Origin: an uncultured Sedimentitalea sp.
GTDB lineage: Bacteria > Pseudomonadota > Alphaproteobacteria > Rhodobacterales > Rhodobacteraceae
Direction: 5' to 3'
NCBI GenBank assembly: GCA_947504115.1
Contig: CANNGH010000003.1
Location: forward strand, 186,001 to 250,000
DNA: 64,000 nucleotides
The position numbers and the translations under genes are program-made. This document shows positions 26,246 to 39,346 of the stretch, in pieces; positions within the stretch are counted from its first letter, which is position 1; each line of letters opens with the position of its first letter. Below the pieces are notes generated by a model. That model made no database searches, had not been told where the DNA came from, and saw nothing but the letters and a program-made list of their open reading frames with translations.

Positions 26246-27097
26246 TCAGTCTCCGATCAGGTCGGCGTTGTTCAGGATTTCGGGGTCCAGCCCCTCGATG
26301 TCGGGACGCTCGACCTTGGCATCGGCGGTCAGTTCCTCGATCCGCGCCTCGACGGCCTCGCGGCGCAGGGTGTTGGCGATGTCGTCGCGCACCTCGTCCA
26401 GTTCGGGCGCTTCGGCGGTGCGCTTTTCGTTCAGCTTGATGATGTGCCAGCCGAACTGGCTTTGCACCGGATCGGAAATCTCGCCCGGTTCCATCCCGGC
26501 AACGGCGTCCTCGAATTCCGGCACCATCGCGCCCTGCTGGAACCAGCCCAGATCGCCGCCGTTCTCGCCGGTGGGGCCGGTCGATTCTTCGCGGGCCAGC
26601 GTGGCAAAGTCGGCGCCCTCGTCCAGCCGGGTCTTGATCGTCTCGGCGGCCTCCTTGGTTTCGACGAGGATATGGGCCGCGTTGAATTCCTCGCCGCCAT
26701 CGCCATCGCCGAACTGCTTGTCATAGGCCGCCTGGATATCGGCATCGCTGGCCGCGTTCATCATCACCGACTCGAGCATGTCCGCCGCCATAAGCGAGCG
26801 CCGCTCGTTCTCGAGCGCCAGTTCGACGACGCGCGGAATGTCGCCGGTATGGGCCTGCTGCAGCGCGGCCTGCTGGATCAACTGCTCGCGAAGCGCCTCG
26901 AAAAGCACGTCGGCGGGGGCCTGACGGTATTGTGCCGGAAGGGTCTCGTAGGCGACGATCATGTGGCCCAGGGTGATCTCGTCTCCGTTCACGCGGGCGA
27001 CCACCGTGTCGGCGTCGGGCGCGGTTTCGGCAACCGCCGGCAGACCGAAAGCGGCCGCCAAAGCCAGTGCAGACAGAAAAGTGAGACCTTTGGGCAT
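26246..27097 (-). CDS. Periplasmic parvulin-type peptidyl-prolyl isomerase
   Basis: The 283-residue product begins with a signal peptide (MPKGLTFLSALALAAAFGLP, cleavage near AVA-E) and has a SurA/PrsA-like helical N-terminal domain. The parvulin core is near residues 135-230: AAHILVETKEAAETIKTRL, GGDLGWFQQGAMVPEFEDAV and SQFGWHIIKL. It should help fold exported proteins. Its position divergent from secA, the export motor, fits that role. First gene of the ppiC-argJ-mutT operon. Confidence 0.92.
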   Translation of the reverse strand: MPKGLTFLSALALAAAFGLPAVAETAPDADTVVARVNGDEITLGHMIVAYETLPAQYRQAPADVLFEALREQLIQQAALQQAHTGDIPRVVELALENERRSLMAADMLESVMMNAASDADIQAAYDKQFGDGDGGEEFNAAHILVETKEAAETIKTRLDEGADFATLAREESTGPTGENGGDLGWFQQGAMVPEFEDAVAGMEPGEISDPVQSQFGWHIIKLNEKRTAEAPELDEVRDDIANTLRREAVEARIEELTADAKVERPDIEGLDPEILNNADLIGD

Positions 27098-27135
27098 GGA
27101 TTCATCCTATTGGCAGGCCGCGACCGGGCGCGGCG

Positions 27136-27164
27136 TTGACACTGTTTCAACCGCCCCTTACATC
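27136..27164 (+). promoter_or_regulatory. Possible secA promoter
   Basis: A perfect TTGACA (27136-27141) lies 17 nt before TACATC (27159-27164). The predicted leader to the secA ATG would be about 120 nt. The -10 is weak. Confidence 0.35.
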
Positions 27165-27294
27165 GCCTTGTGGCCTGTAAGGTGCCGTCATTCGCCCCCC
27201 GTATCTAGGGGTTGTGATCGGGACGGGCAAGCCCGCGACTGTTTCGATGCAGCCGCATCGGGGGCGCAGGAAAGATCGATCCGTTGGAGTGAGC

Positions 27295-30003
<2,709 letters not shown>

Positions 30004-30018
30004 TACCGCCTTGCGCGC

Positions 30019-30780
30019 TCAGAGATACCCCTGCGCACGAAAGCTGAGTTCGCGCGATTTCCCGATGATCAGGTGATCGTGCAGGGTCAGGCCGAGCGCG
30101 CTGCAGGCGGCCTGAATCTGTGCGGTCATGTCGATATCCGATTGTGACGGAGTCGGATCGCCGGATGGGTGATTGTGCACCAGGATCAGCGCCGAAGCGT
30201 TCAGCTCCAGCGCCCGTTTCGCCACCTCGCGCGGATAGACCGGAACGTGATCCACCGTTCCGCGGGCCTGTTCCTCGTCCGCGATCAGGGTGTTCTTGCG
30301 GTCGAGATAAAGCACCCGGAACTGTTCGGTCTCGCGATGCGCCATGGTGGTGTGGCAATAATCCAGTATCGCGTCCCAGCTGGAAATCACCGGGCGCTGC
30401 ATCACCTTGGCGCGGGCCATGCGATGCGCGGCGGCCTCGATGATCTTGAGATCGGTGACGACCGCCTCGCCCACGCCCTTGACCTGCATCAGCCGTTCCG
30501 GCGGCGCGGTCAGCACGCGGTTGAAATCGCCAAAAATGTCCAACAATTCGCGGGCCAGCGGTTTAACATCGCGGCGCGGGATCGAGCGGAACAGCACCAG
30601 TTCCAGCATTTCGTAATCCGGCATGGCCCCGGCGCCGCCGTCGCGGAACCGTGCACGCAGGCGGGCGCGGTGGTCGGCGATATAGGACGGCAACCGCCCC
30701 TGCGGCAGCGCGATTGCCGGCGCTTCGTCCGTATCGAAAAGCGAGGCGGGCGCCTCGTGGAAAGCGGGGCCATGTGTCAT
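30019..30780 (-). CDS. radC: RadC/JAB-domain (MPN) protein
   Basis: The 253-residue product has a helix-hairpin-helix-like N-terminal part (ELLDIFGDFNRVL, MQVKGVGEAVVTDLK near residue 110) and the JAB metalloprotease-like motif HNHPSGDPTPSQSD near residue 205. The name RadC is historical; a repair role is not well supported and the biochemical function is unknown. It is convergent with secA (15 nt between stops) and lies downstream of dnaJ by 59 nt. Confidence 0.9.
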   Translation of the reverse strand: MTHGPAFHEAPASLFDTDEAPAIALPQGRLPSYIADHRARLRARFRDGGAGAMPDYEMLELVLFRSIPRRDVKPLARELLDIFGDFNRVLTAPPERLMQVKGVGEAVVTDLKIIEAAAHRMARAKVMQRPVISSWDAILDYCHTTMAHRETEQFRVLYLDRKNTLIADEEQARGTVDHVPVYPREVAKRALELNASALILVHNHPSGDPTPSQSDIDMTAQIQAACSALGLTLHDHLIIGKSRELSFRAQGYL

Positions 30781-30839
30781 GGCCGCAGGATTCCACGAGG
30801 CGGGTGAATTATCGGTTAACGCCGGCTGGAAAGAGCACG

Positions 30840-31982
30840 TCAGCCCTTCATGCTGTCCCAGAACGATTTGACCGAGGAAAAGAACGTGTTGGATTCGGGA
30901 TTGTTGTCTTCGCTCATATCCTCGAATTCGCGCAGCAGTTCCTTTTGGCGGCTGGTCAGGTTCACCGGGGTTTCCACCGCCAGTTCAATGAACATGTCGC
31001 CGACGCCGCCACCGCGCAGGGCGGGCATGCCCTTGGAACGCAGACGCATCTGGCGGCCCGACTGGCTGCCGGCCGGGATCTGGACCCGCCCCCGACCGCC
31101 ATCGATCGTCGGCACCTCGATCGCGCCGCCCAGCGCCGCCTTGGCCATGCTGACGGGCACACGGCAATAGAGGTTCACGCCGTCGCGTTCGAACAGATCG
31201 TGTTTGACCACCTCGACAAAGATATAGAGATCGCCCGGAGGCCCGCCACGCATTCCGGCCTCGCCCTCGCCCGCCAGACGGATGCGGGTGCCGGTTTCGA
31301 CCCCGGCGGGGATGTTCACGTTCAGCGCACGGTCCTTTTCGACACGCCCCTGCCCGCCGCAGGATTGGCACGGGTTCTTGATGATCTGCCCCATTCCCGA
31401 ACAGGTGGGACAGGTGCGCTCGACCGTAAAGAAGCCCTGCTGCGCGCGCACCTTGCCCATGCCCGAACAAGTCGGACAGGTGGCCGGTTCGCCGCCACCC
31501 TCGGCGCCGGTGCCATCACATGCGGAACAAGCGACCGCCGTGGGCACATTGATGGTTTTCTGAAGGCCGTTATAGGCATCTTCCATGGTGACCCGCAGGT
31601 TATAGCGCAGGTCCGCGCCGCGCGTGGCACGCCGGCCACCACCGCGTTGCCCCATGAAATCACCGAACAGATCGTCGAACACATCGGAAAAGGCCGACGA
31701 GAAATCGCCGCCGCCAAAGCCCGCGCCACCCCCGCGCCTGCCGCCGCCCATACCGCCATCGAACGCCGCATGGCCAAAGCGGTCATAGGCCGCCTTTTTC
31801 TCGGCGTCCTTGAGAACCTCATAGGCTTCGTTGGCTTCCTTGAACTGCGCCTCGGCGTTGGGATTGTCCGAGTTGCGGTCCGGGTGCAGTTCCTTGGCCT
31901 TGGCGCGATAGGCCTTCTTGATCTCATCCGCCGAGGCGCCGCGCGCGACGCCCAGAACCTCGTAGAAGTCTCGTTTCGACAT
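30840..31982 (-). CDS. dnaJ: Chaperone DnaJ
   Basis: Hsp40 co-chaperone that delivers substrates to DnaK and stimulates its ATPase. The 380-residue product has the J domain with HPD ([12 protein letters not shown] near residue 33), a Gly/Phe-rich linker ([16 protein letters not shown]), and four zinc-binding CxxCxGxG repeats ([32 protein letters not shown], residues ~145-215). The start is ATG 31982 with AAGGGA upstream; a frame extension of eight codons is ignored. It follows dnaK through a hairpin terminator that may lower its dose. Confidence 0.97.
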   Translation of the reverse strand: MSKRDFYEVLGVARGASADEIKKAYRAKAKELHPDRNSDNPNAEAQFKEANEAYEVLKDAEKKAAYDRFGHAAFDGGMGGGRRGGGAGFGGGDFSSAFSDVFDDLFGDFMGQRGGGRRATRGADLRYNLRVTMEDAYNGLQKTINVPTAVACSACDGTGAEGGGEPATCPTCSGMGKVRAQQGFFTVERTCPTCSGMGQIIKNPCQSCGGQGRVEKDRALNVNIPAGVETGTRIRLAGEGEAGMRGGPPGDLYIFVEVVKHDLFERDGVNLYCRVPVSMAKAALGGAIEVPTIDGGRGRVQIPAGSQSGRQMRLRSKGMPALRGGGVGDMFIELAVETPVNLTSRQKELLREFEDMSEDNNPESNTFFSSVKSFWDSMKG

Positions 31983-32003
31983 CTCTTGTCCCTTCTGCCA
32001 GAA

Positions 32004-32038
32004 CAAAACCGGGCCGGCCCGGCTTCCGGACCGGCCCG
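32004..32038 (-). terminator. Intercistronic terminator between dnaK and dnaJ
   Basis: Read on the minus strand, CGGGCCGGTCCGG pairs over 13 bp (one G-U) with CCGGGCCGGCCCG around an AAG loop, followed by TTTTGTT. It lies between the dnaK stop and the dnaJ ribosome site, so it is likely a partial terminator or RNA-stabilising hairpin. Confidence 0.75.
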
Positions 32039-32057
32039 ATCTGGCCCTGCCTAGCGT

Positions 32058-33965
<1,908 letters not shown>

Positions 33966-34077
33966 TGTATTTGATCCCTTCTCACTTCAAGGCGATGACC
34001 CGAGGCCTGAACCCGTTGTGGCGCCCAGACCCCGAAAATTATGCCGTCCGGTGCCTGCACCTTTCAGCGTCCCGGCG

Positions 34078-34106
34078 TATATAAGGAGCGCAAACCCCTG
34101 CTGCAA
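34078..34106 (-). promoter_or_regulatory. Promoter directed toward dnaK
   Basis: On the minus strand, TTGCAG (34106-34101) and TATATA (34083-34078) have a 17-nt spacer, predicting a start near 34071 and a ~105-nt leader. The -10 is near-perfect for the housekeeping sigma factor. I did not find a convincing RpoH-type site, though heat-shock control is expected for dnaK. Confidence 0.5.
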
Positions 34107-34178
34107 CCGTTCTTACCCGGCAGTTTGTGTGAATATGGAAGGAATTCGGAAAGGCTTTGGCAAGCAATCGGAGGCAAT

Positions 34179-34784
34179 GTGACGACACGGCTGGAAATTC
34201 GCGGCTTCGAGATTCTCAAGGGCTGTCTGGACGTTCCGGCGCAGCATACGCTGATCGACGCCCTGCGCCCGGTGCTGAAGGCTGCACCGCTGTTCTCGCC
34301 CGATACGCCCTATGGCAAGCCGATGTCGGTGCGCATGACTTCGGCCGGCGCCGTCGGCTGGCACTCAGACCGAACCGGATACCGCTATGCGCCGCAGCAT
34401 CCCCAGGGCACGGACTGGCCCGCGATCCCGCAAGCGGTGCTGGACATATGGAACGACGTGACCGGGCTGGAGCGGCAACCCGATTGCTGCCTTGTGAACT
34501 ACTACGGCGACGGCGCCCGCATGGGGCTGCATCAGGACAGGGACGAGGCCAATTTTTCCTGGCCGGTCGTGTCGGTATCGCTGGGCGATGACGCGCTGTT
34601 CCGGATCGGCAACCCGACGCGGGGCGGATCGACGGAATCGGTCTGGCTGAATTCCGGCGACGTGGTGGTGATGGGCGGGCCTGCGCGCCTGACCTATCAC
34701 GGCGTCGACCGGATCAGGTTTCGATCCTCGCGCCTGCTGCCCAAGGGCGGGAGGGTGAATTTGACGCTGCGGGTCGCGACTTAG
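34179..34784 (+). CDS. alkB: AlkB-family 2OG-Fe(II) dioxygenase
   Basis: Repairs alkylated bases in DNA or RNA by oxidative demethylation. The 201-residue product has the iron ligands H-x-D in GLHQDRDEANFSWPVVSVSLG (HQD near residue 117) and His near 173 (TYHGVDRIRF), and the 2-oxoglutarate motif R-x5-R as RVNLTLR near the C-terminus. The start is GTG 34179 with GGAGG-like spacing (CGGAGGCA). It is divergent from dnaK across a 213-bp gap and followed by zapE. Substrate range cannot be told from sequence. Confidence 0.9.
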   Translation: MTTRLEIRGFEILKGCLDVPAQHTLIDALRPVLKAAPLFSPDTPYGKPMSVRMTSAGAVGWHSDRTGYRYAPQHPQGTDWPAIPQAVLDIWNDVTGLERQPDCCLVNYYGDGARMGLHQDRDEANFSWPVVSVSLGDDALFRIGNPTRGGSTESVWLNSGDVVVMGGPARLTYHGVDRIRFRSSRLLPKGGRVNLTLRVAT

Positions 34785-34833
34785 ACGGCCCGGCGCTTTG
34801 CAACGACACATCCCTGCGCTAAGGCTGACCGCC

Positions 34834-35892
34834 ATGAAAGACCTGCCCGCCCTCTATGCTGCCGGACTTGCCGATGGCCGCCTGACCGCCGACCCCGCGC
34901 AGGAGGCCGTTCTGCCCGAATTCGAACGCATCCGCGCCGACCTGGTCCGACCGGTCAAGCGGGGTCTGTTCCGCAAACCGCCCGAGCCGCCGAAGGGACT
35001 GTATCTCTGGGGCGGAGTCGGGCGCGGCAAATCGATGCTGATGGACCTGTTCGTCAGTTCGCTGGGCGACATTCCACGACGGCGGGTCCATTTCCACGTC
35101 TTCATGCAGGAAATCCACGCCGCGCTTCACAAGGCCCGCAAGACGCAGGCCGAGGACGCGCTGGCCCCGGTCGCGGCCGCGATCACGCAGGATCTGCGCC
35201 TGCTGGCCTTCGACGAGATGCAGATTACCGACATCACCGACGCGATGATCGTCGGACGCCTGTTTCAGGCGCTGTTCGACGGCGGTGTCACCGTCGTCAC
35301 CACCTCGAACCGCCCGCCGGACGATCTGTACAAGGACGGGCTCAACCGGCAACTCTTCCTGCCGTTCATCGATCTGATCAAGTCCCGCATGGTGGTGCGG
35401 GAACTCGCCAGCCCGACCGATCACCGGCAGAACCGTCTCTCCGGCGCACAAACCTACTTTACCCCCGCAAACGCCGAGGCCCGCGCCGCGATCGAGGCGA
35501 TCTGGCAGGACCTGGCGGGCGGCGACGGCCGGGCGCTGATCCTCACCGTGAACAAGCGCGACGTCACGCTGCCGCAATTCCGCAACGGCGTGGCGCGCGC
35601 CAGCTTTTACGACCTCTGCGCCAAGCCATTGGGGCCGGCCGATTATCTGGCCATCGCCGACGCCGTGCGCGTGCTGATCCTTGAGGATATCCCCCGCCTT
35701 TCTCGATCGAACTTCAACGAGGCGAGACGCTTCGTCACCCTGATCGACGCGCTCTACGAGGCCCGCGTGCGCCTGATCGCGTCGGCAGATGCCCAACCGG
35801 AATCGCTTTATGTCGAAGGCGACGGCGCGTTCGATTTCGAACGTACCGCCTCGCGCCTGCGGGAAATGCAAAGCGCTGACTGGTCCGGCTGA
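34834..35892 (+). CDS. zapE: Cell division AAA+-like ATPase ZapE (AFG1 family)
   Basis: P-loop ATPase of the AFG1/ZapE family, reported to bind FtsZ and, in mitochondria, to help turn over membrane proteins. The 352-residue product has Walker A GGVGRGKSMLMDL near residue 64, RRVHFHVFMQEIHAALH near 86, Walker B LRLLAFDEMQITDI near 122, and later NEARRFVTLIDALYE. ATG 34834 is used. An alkB-zapE pair downstream of dnaK has no obvious shared function. Confidence 0.93.
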   Translation: MKDLPALYAAGLADGRLTADPAQEAVLPEFERIRADLVRPVKRGLFRKPPEPPKGLYLWGGVGRGKSMLMDLFVSSLGDIPRRRVHFHVFMQEIHAALHKARKTQAEDALAPVAAAITQDLRLLAFDEMQITDITDAMIVGRLFQALFDGGVTVVTTSNRPPDDLYKDGLNRQLFLPFIDLIKSRMVVRELASPTDHRQNRLSGAQTYFTPANAEARAAIEAIWQDLAGGDGRALILTVNKRDVTLPQFRNGVARASFYDLCAKPLGPADYLAIADAVRVLILEDIPRLSRSNFNEARRFVTLIDALYEARVRLIASADAQPESLYVEGDGAFDFERTASRLREMQSADWSG

Positions 35893-35989
35893 CCCGCCCT
35901 GCTTCTTTCTGGTCTTCAATACCCTGGGGTCGCCGTTGTCGCGCAATTGGTCCGAGCGACAATGGCGACGGCAGCGCCCCGGTCCTGCC

Positions 35990-37264
35990 CTACCCGTTCT
36001 CGCGCAACACCGATCCGGCGAGATACAGGGATCCGCAGATCAGGATGCGCGCATCCGGTTCCCGCTGCCGGATCATGGCCAGCGCCGCCGACACGGTTTC
36101 CGCCGTTTGCGTCTCGAAACCGACGGCCCGCGCCGTCTCGGCGACCGCATCGGCGGGCAGGCTGTTCGGCTCGCCCGGGATCGGCACCGCCACCAGCCCC
36201 TGCGCCTGCTCGGCCAGCGGACGCAGAAAGCCGCTGATGTCCTTGCTGTTCAGCATGCCGCAGATCAGCCAGGTCGGCCGTTTCGGCAGATCCGCCATCA
36301 GCGCGCCCAGCGCCTGCCCCGCGGCGGCGTTGTGTCCGCCGTCCAGCCACAATTCGCCCGCCCCCACGGCCTCGACCAGCGGCCCGTCGGTCAGGCGATG
36401 CATCCGGGCGGGCCATTCGGCGCGGGTCACAGCCGCCTCCCATGCCGCCTCGCCCAGTTCGAGCTGGCGCAGCGCCGCTATTGCAATTCCGGCGTTCTGG
36501 ACCTGATGCGCGCCCTGCAGATTGGGCAGCGGCAGGTCGCACAACCCGCTTTGATCGCGATAGACCAGACGCCCGCGTTCCTGCGTGACATGCCAGTGCT
36601 GCCCATTCGCCAGCAGCGGCGCGCCGACACGGGCGGCCTGTCTTTCGATCACGCTCATCGCCTCATCCGGCTGCGGACCGACGATGCAGGGCACGCCGCG
36701 CTTCAGGATACCGGCCTTCTCGAACGCGATTGCGGCAAGCGTATCACCCAGAAACTGTTCGTGATCGATTGATATCGGCGTGATCACCGTCAGGCGGGGG
36801 TGGGGAATGACGTTCGTGGCATCCAGCCGACCGCCCAGACCGACCTCCAGCAGGGTGTAATCGGCAGGTGTCCGGCTGAACGCCAGCAAGGCGGCGCAGG
36901 TCGTGATCTCGAAATAGGTGATCGGCACGTCGCCGTTCGCCGCGTAACATTCGTCCAGAACCGCCGTCAGGTCGGGTTCCGAGATCAAACTCCCGGCCAC
37001 GCGGATGCGCTCATGGAACCGCGCCAGATGCGGCGAGGTATAGGCGTGGGCCGTCAGCCCCGCGCCCTCCAGCCCGGCGCGGATCATCGCCAGGGTCGAT
37101 CCCTTGCCGTTGGTGCCGGCGATGTGGATCACGGGCGGCATATGGTCCTGCGGGTCGCCCAGATCGCCCAGCAGCCGCCACACCCGGTCCAGCGTCAGAT
37201 CGATGATCTTGGGGTGCAGCGCCATCATGCGTGCCAGGATGGTGTCGGATGAGGGCGCGCTCAT
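35990..37264 (-). CDS. folC: Bifunctional folylpolyglutamate / dihydrofolate synthase
   Basis: Adds glutamate to folates and makes dihydrofolate from dihydropteroate. The 424-residue Mur-ligase-type protein has the P-loop HIAGTNGKGSTLAMI near residue 49, TSPHLARFHERI near 76, DHEQFLGDTLAAIAFEKAGI near 170, and DGGHNAAAGQALG near 312. Its start overlaps the stop of accD (ATGA at 37261-37264), giving an accD-folC operon, an arrangement also known in other proteobacteria. Confidence 0.95.
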   Translation of the reverse strand: MSAPSSDTILARMMALHPKIIDLTLDRVWRLLGDLGDPQDHMPPVIHIAGTNGKGSTLAMIRAGLEGAGLTAHAYTSPHLARFHERIRVAGSLISEPDLTAVLDECYAANGDVPITYFEITTCAALLAFSRTPADYTLLEVGLGGRLDATNVIPHPRLTVITPISIDHEQFLGDTLAAIAFEKAGILKRGVPCIVGPQPDEAMSVIERQAARVGAPLLANGQHWHVTQERGRLVYRDQSGLCDLPLPNLQGAHQVQNAGIAIAALRQLELGEAAWEAAVTRAEWPARMHRLTDGPLVEAVGAGELWLDGGHNAAAGQALGALMADLPKRPTWLICGMLNSKDISGFLRPLAEQAQGLVAVPIPGEPNSLPADAVAETARAVGFETQTAETVSAALAMIRQREPDARILICGSLYLAGSVLRENG

Positions 37265-38235
37265 TTCGCGCTCTTTTCGGGCGTTTTGGCCGCCGCGGTC
37301 TTGTCATCCGCCGGCTTGGCCGCCTCGTCGACGATCGCGGTCGCCGGTTCGGGCGTCGGTGCCGGAAGGTCGCCGCGCACCGCCGGAGGCAGACCCAGCA
37401 GAATCCGGGTGATGGTGATCAACTCGTCGCGCATGTCGTTGCGGTTGGTCACGCGGTCCAGCATCCCGTGATCCAGAAGATATTCCGCACGCTGAAAGCC
37501 ATCGGGCAGCTTTTCGCGGATGGTCTGCTCGATCACGCGCGGCCCGGCAAAGCAGATCAGGGCGTTGGGTTCGGCAATCTGCACATCGCCCAGCATCGCG
37601 TAGGAGGCCGTGACGCCGCCGGTGGTCGGGTGGGTCAGCACGACGATATAGGGCAGCCCGGCCTCTTTCAGCATCTGCACGGCGACGGTGGTGCGGGGCA
37701 TCTGCATCAACGACAGGATCCCTTCCTGCATCCGCGCACCACCGGCGGCGGAGAACAGGATCAGCGGGCGTTTCAGCTTTACCGCCTCCTGCGCGGCGGC
37801 GATGATCGCGTTGCCGACATACATGCCCATCGACCCGCCCATGAAGCTGAAATCCTGCGCCGCCGCCACGATGGGCGTGCGCCCGATCTCGCCGGTGGCG
37901 ACCAGCATCGCCTCTTTCTCGCCGGTGGCCTTCTGGGCGGCGCGCAGGCGTTCGGGATATTTCTTCTGATCGCGAAAATGCAGCGGATCGGCGACCGGCT
38001 GGGGCACCTTGATCTCGCCGAACACGCCACCATCGAACAGCGCCTCGAACCGGCGGCGCGGGCTGATCTGCATATGATGCCCGCAATTGGTGCAGACATT
38101 CAGGTTTTCGCTCAGTTCGCGGTGAAACAGCATGGTGCCGCACTCGTCGCATTTCTGCCAGAGATTCTCGGGCGTTTCACGGCGCGAGAAGATCGAGTTG
38201 ATGCGGGGACGGACGTAGTTGGCGATCCAGTTCAT
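37261..38235 (-). CDS. accD: Acetyl-CoA carboxylase carboxyltransferase subunit beta
   Basis: With AccA it transfers the carboxyl from biotin to acetyl-CoA to make malonyl-CoA. The 324-residue product has the N-terminal zinc ribbon CDECGTMLF and CTNCGHHM (residues ~28-52), GGSMGMYVGNAI near 147 and GGVTASYAMLGDVQIAEP near 220. A Pro/Ala/Lys-rich C-terminal extension of about 40 residues (TPEPATAIVDEAAKPADD) is typical of alphaproteobacteria but varies. Coupled to folC downstream; 61 nt after a CPBP protease gene. Confidence 0.96.
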   Translation of the reverse strand: MNWIANYVRPRINSIFSRRETPENLWQKCDECGTMLFHRELSENLNVCTNCGHHMQISPRRRFEALFDGGVFGEIKVPQPVADPLHFRDQKKYPERLRAAQKATGEKEAMLVATGEIGRTPIVAAAQDFSFMGGSMGMYVGNAIIAAAQEAVKLKRPLILFSAAGGARMQEGILSLMQMPRTTVAVQMLKEAGLPYIVVLTHPTTGGVTASYAMLGDVQIAEPNALICFAGPRVIEQTIREKLPDGFQRAEYLLDHGMLDRVTNRNDMRDELITITRILLGLPPAVRGDLPAPTPEPATAIVDEAAKPADDKTAAAKTPEKSAK

Positions 38236-38296
38236 CGAAAGGCCCTTTTGCGGCGACGGCTGGCGACCAGATAATCCGCTGCCGCGCGGATTGCAA

Positions 38297-39190
38297 TCAA
38301 CGCCGGATCGCCAGCCGCGCCGCCAGCCATGTGACGATCATCAGGGCGAAATCGACCAGCAGCCAGTCGCGCAGGTATTCGGTATCGGCCATGTCATAGG
38401 GCACCACATAAAGCGCCAGACCGCTGAGGGTATCGGGCAGCGACACGAAAACCAGTGCCGTGACATTGTTGACCAGATGCACCGCGATGGCCGGCCCCAG
38501 CGTTCCCGCCCGCGCCGTCAGATCGGCCATCAGGATGCCGAACAATCCGGCCCAAACGGCGATGGGCAGCGCGTTTTCCCCGGCCTGCGCGGGCAGATAA
38601 TGGCCCAGCGCGAACAGGACCGAGGGCAGCACCATCCAGACCAGAGGGCTGGAGAACCGGGCCGCCAGCGCCTGCTGGACATAGCCGCGAAACAGGATCT
38701 CTTCGGCGCTGGCCTGCACAAGAACCACCAACAGCGACAGGGGCAACAGCGCCAGCCACACGCCCGGCGCCATGTTTTCCACAAGCGGCGGACCGATGCC
38801 ATAGGGCGGCAGGATCGCCAGCGCCGCGCTCAGCCCGATCAAGACGACCAGCACCGCCCGGAACTGTCTCAGGGTCTGCGGGATCGGGCCGATCACCCCC
38901 AAAGGGCGGCGTTTCTGCACCAGATGCGCGGCGACGAACACGCCCAGCGTGACAAAGCCGAAACTGCCCAGCATCACGAACATCGCCAGCGGCGAACTGC
39001 CCTGCCCGCTCGACAGTTGGTCGGACCAGAACGGCGCATCCCAAGCGATCAACAGGGCGCCCAGCGCGGAATTCAGACCGAAACTGACCGCCGCGACCAG
39101 CACCAGCCCGACCGCCAGCCGCCACAGCTGCGCATGCCCGCGGGCCGGATCGATCAGGCGGTCATGCGCGGCATAGGGGCGCTGGGCCAT
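38297..39190 (-). CDS. CPBP-family intramembrane metalloprotease
   Basis: The 297-residue product is a polytopic membrane protein with about seven helices. It holds the CPBP/Abi motif: EE-x3-R in SAEEILFRGYVQQAL near residue 164, FALGHYLPAQ near 200 and the late His in IAVHLVNN near 240. These are related to CAAX prenyl proteases; bacterial members include proteins for bacteriocin self-immunity but most are uncharacterised. ATG 39190 follows AAAGGACG; the frame is open 16 codons further upstream without support. Confidence 0.88.
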   Translation of the reverse strand: MAQRPYAAHDRLIDPARGHAQLWRLAVGLVLVAAVSFGLNSALGALLIAWDAPFWSDQLSSGQGSSPLAMFVMLGSFGFVTLGVFVAAHLVQKRRPLGVIGPIPQTLRQFRAVLVVLIGLSAALAILPPYGIGPPLVENMAPGVWLALLPLSLLVVLVQASAEEILFRGYVQQALAARFSSPLVWMVLPSVLFALGHYLPAQAGENALPIAVWAGLFGILMADLTARAGTLGPAIAVHLVNNVTALVFVSLPDTLSGLALYVVPYDMADTEYLRDWLLVDFALMIVTWLAARLAIRR

Positions 39191-39287
39191 GGGCGTCCTT
39201 TCGTGCAAAAATCGCGACAGGACGCCGGGTGCGTCCATGTGCCCGGATAACTGGGGTCAAACCGGTGCGCCGTCAATCCCGCGGCCC

Positions 39288-39316
39288 TTGTGCCGCAGGT
39301 GGCGCGGGGCTATTGC
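39288..39316 (+). promoter_or_regulatory. Possible ilvD promoter
   Basis: TTGTGC (39288-39293) and TATTGC (39311-39316) have a 17-nt spacer and give a short leader before ilvD. Moderate match only. Confidence 0.35.
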
Positions 39317-39346
39317 AACGTCAGTGGAACACTAGGGAGAGCCGCC

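Noticed and set aside
33966-34077. RpoH-type heat-shock promoter for dnaK
   Set aside because: CTTGAA lies only about 25 nt from the dnaK ATG, with no matching -10; the sigma-70-like site further upstream is better.
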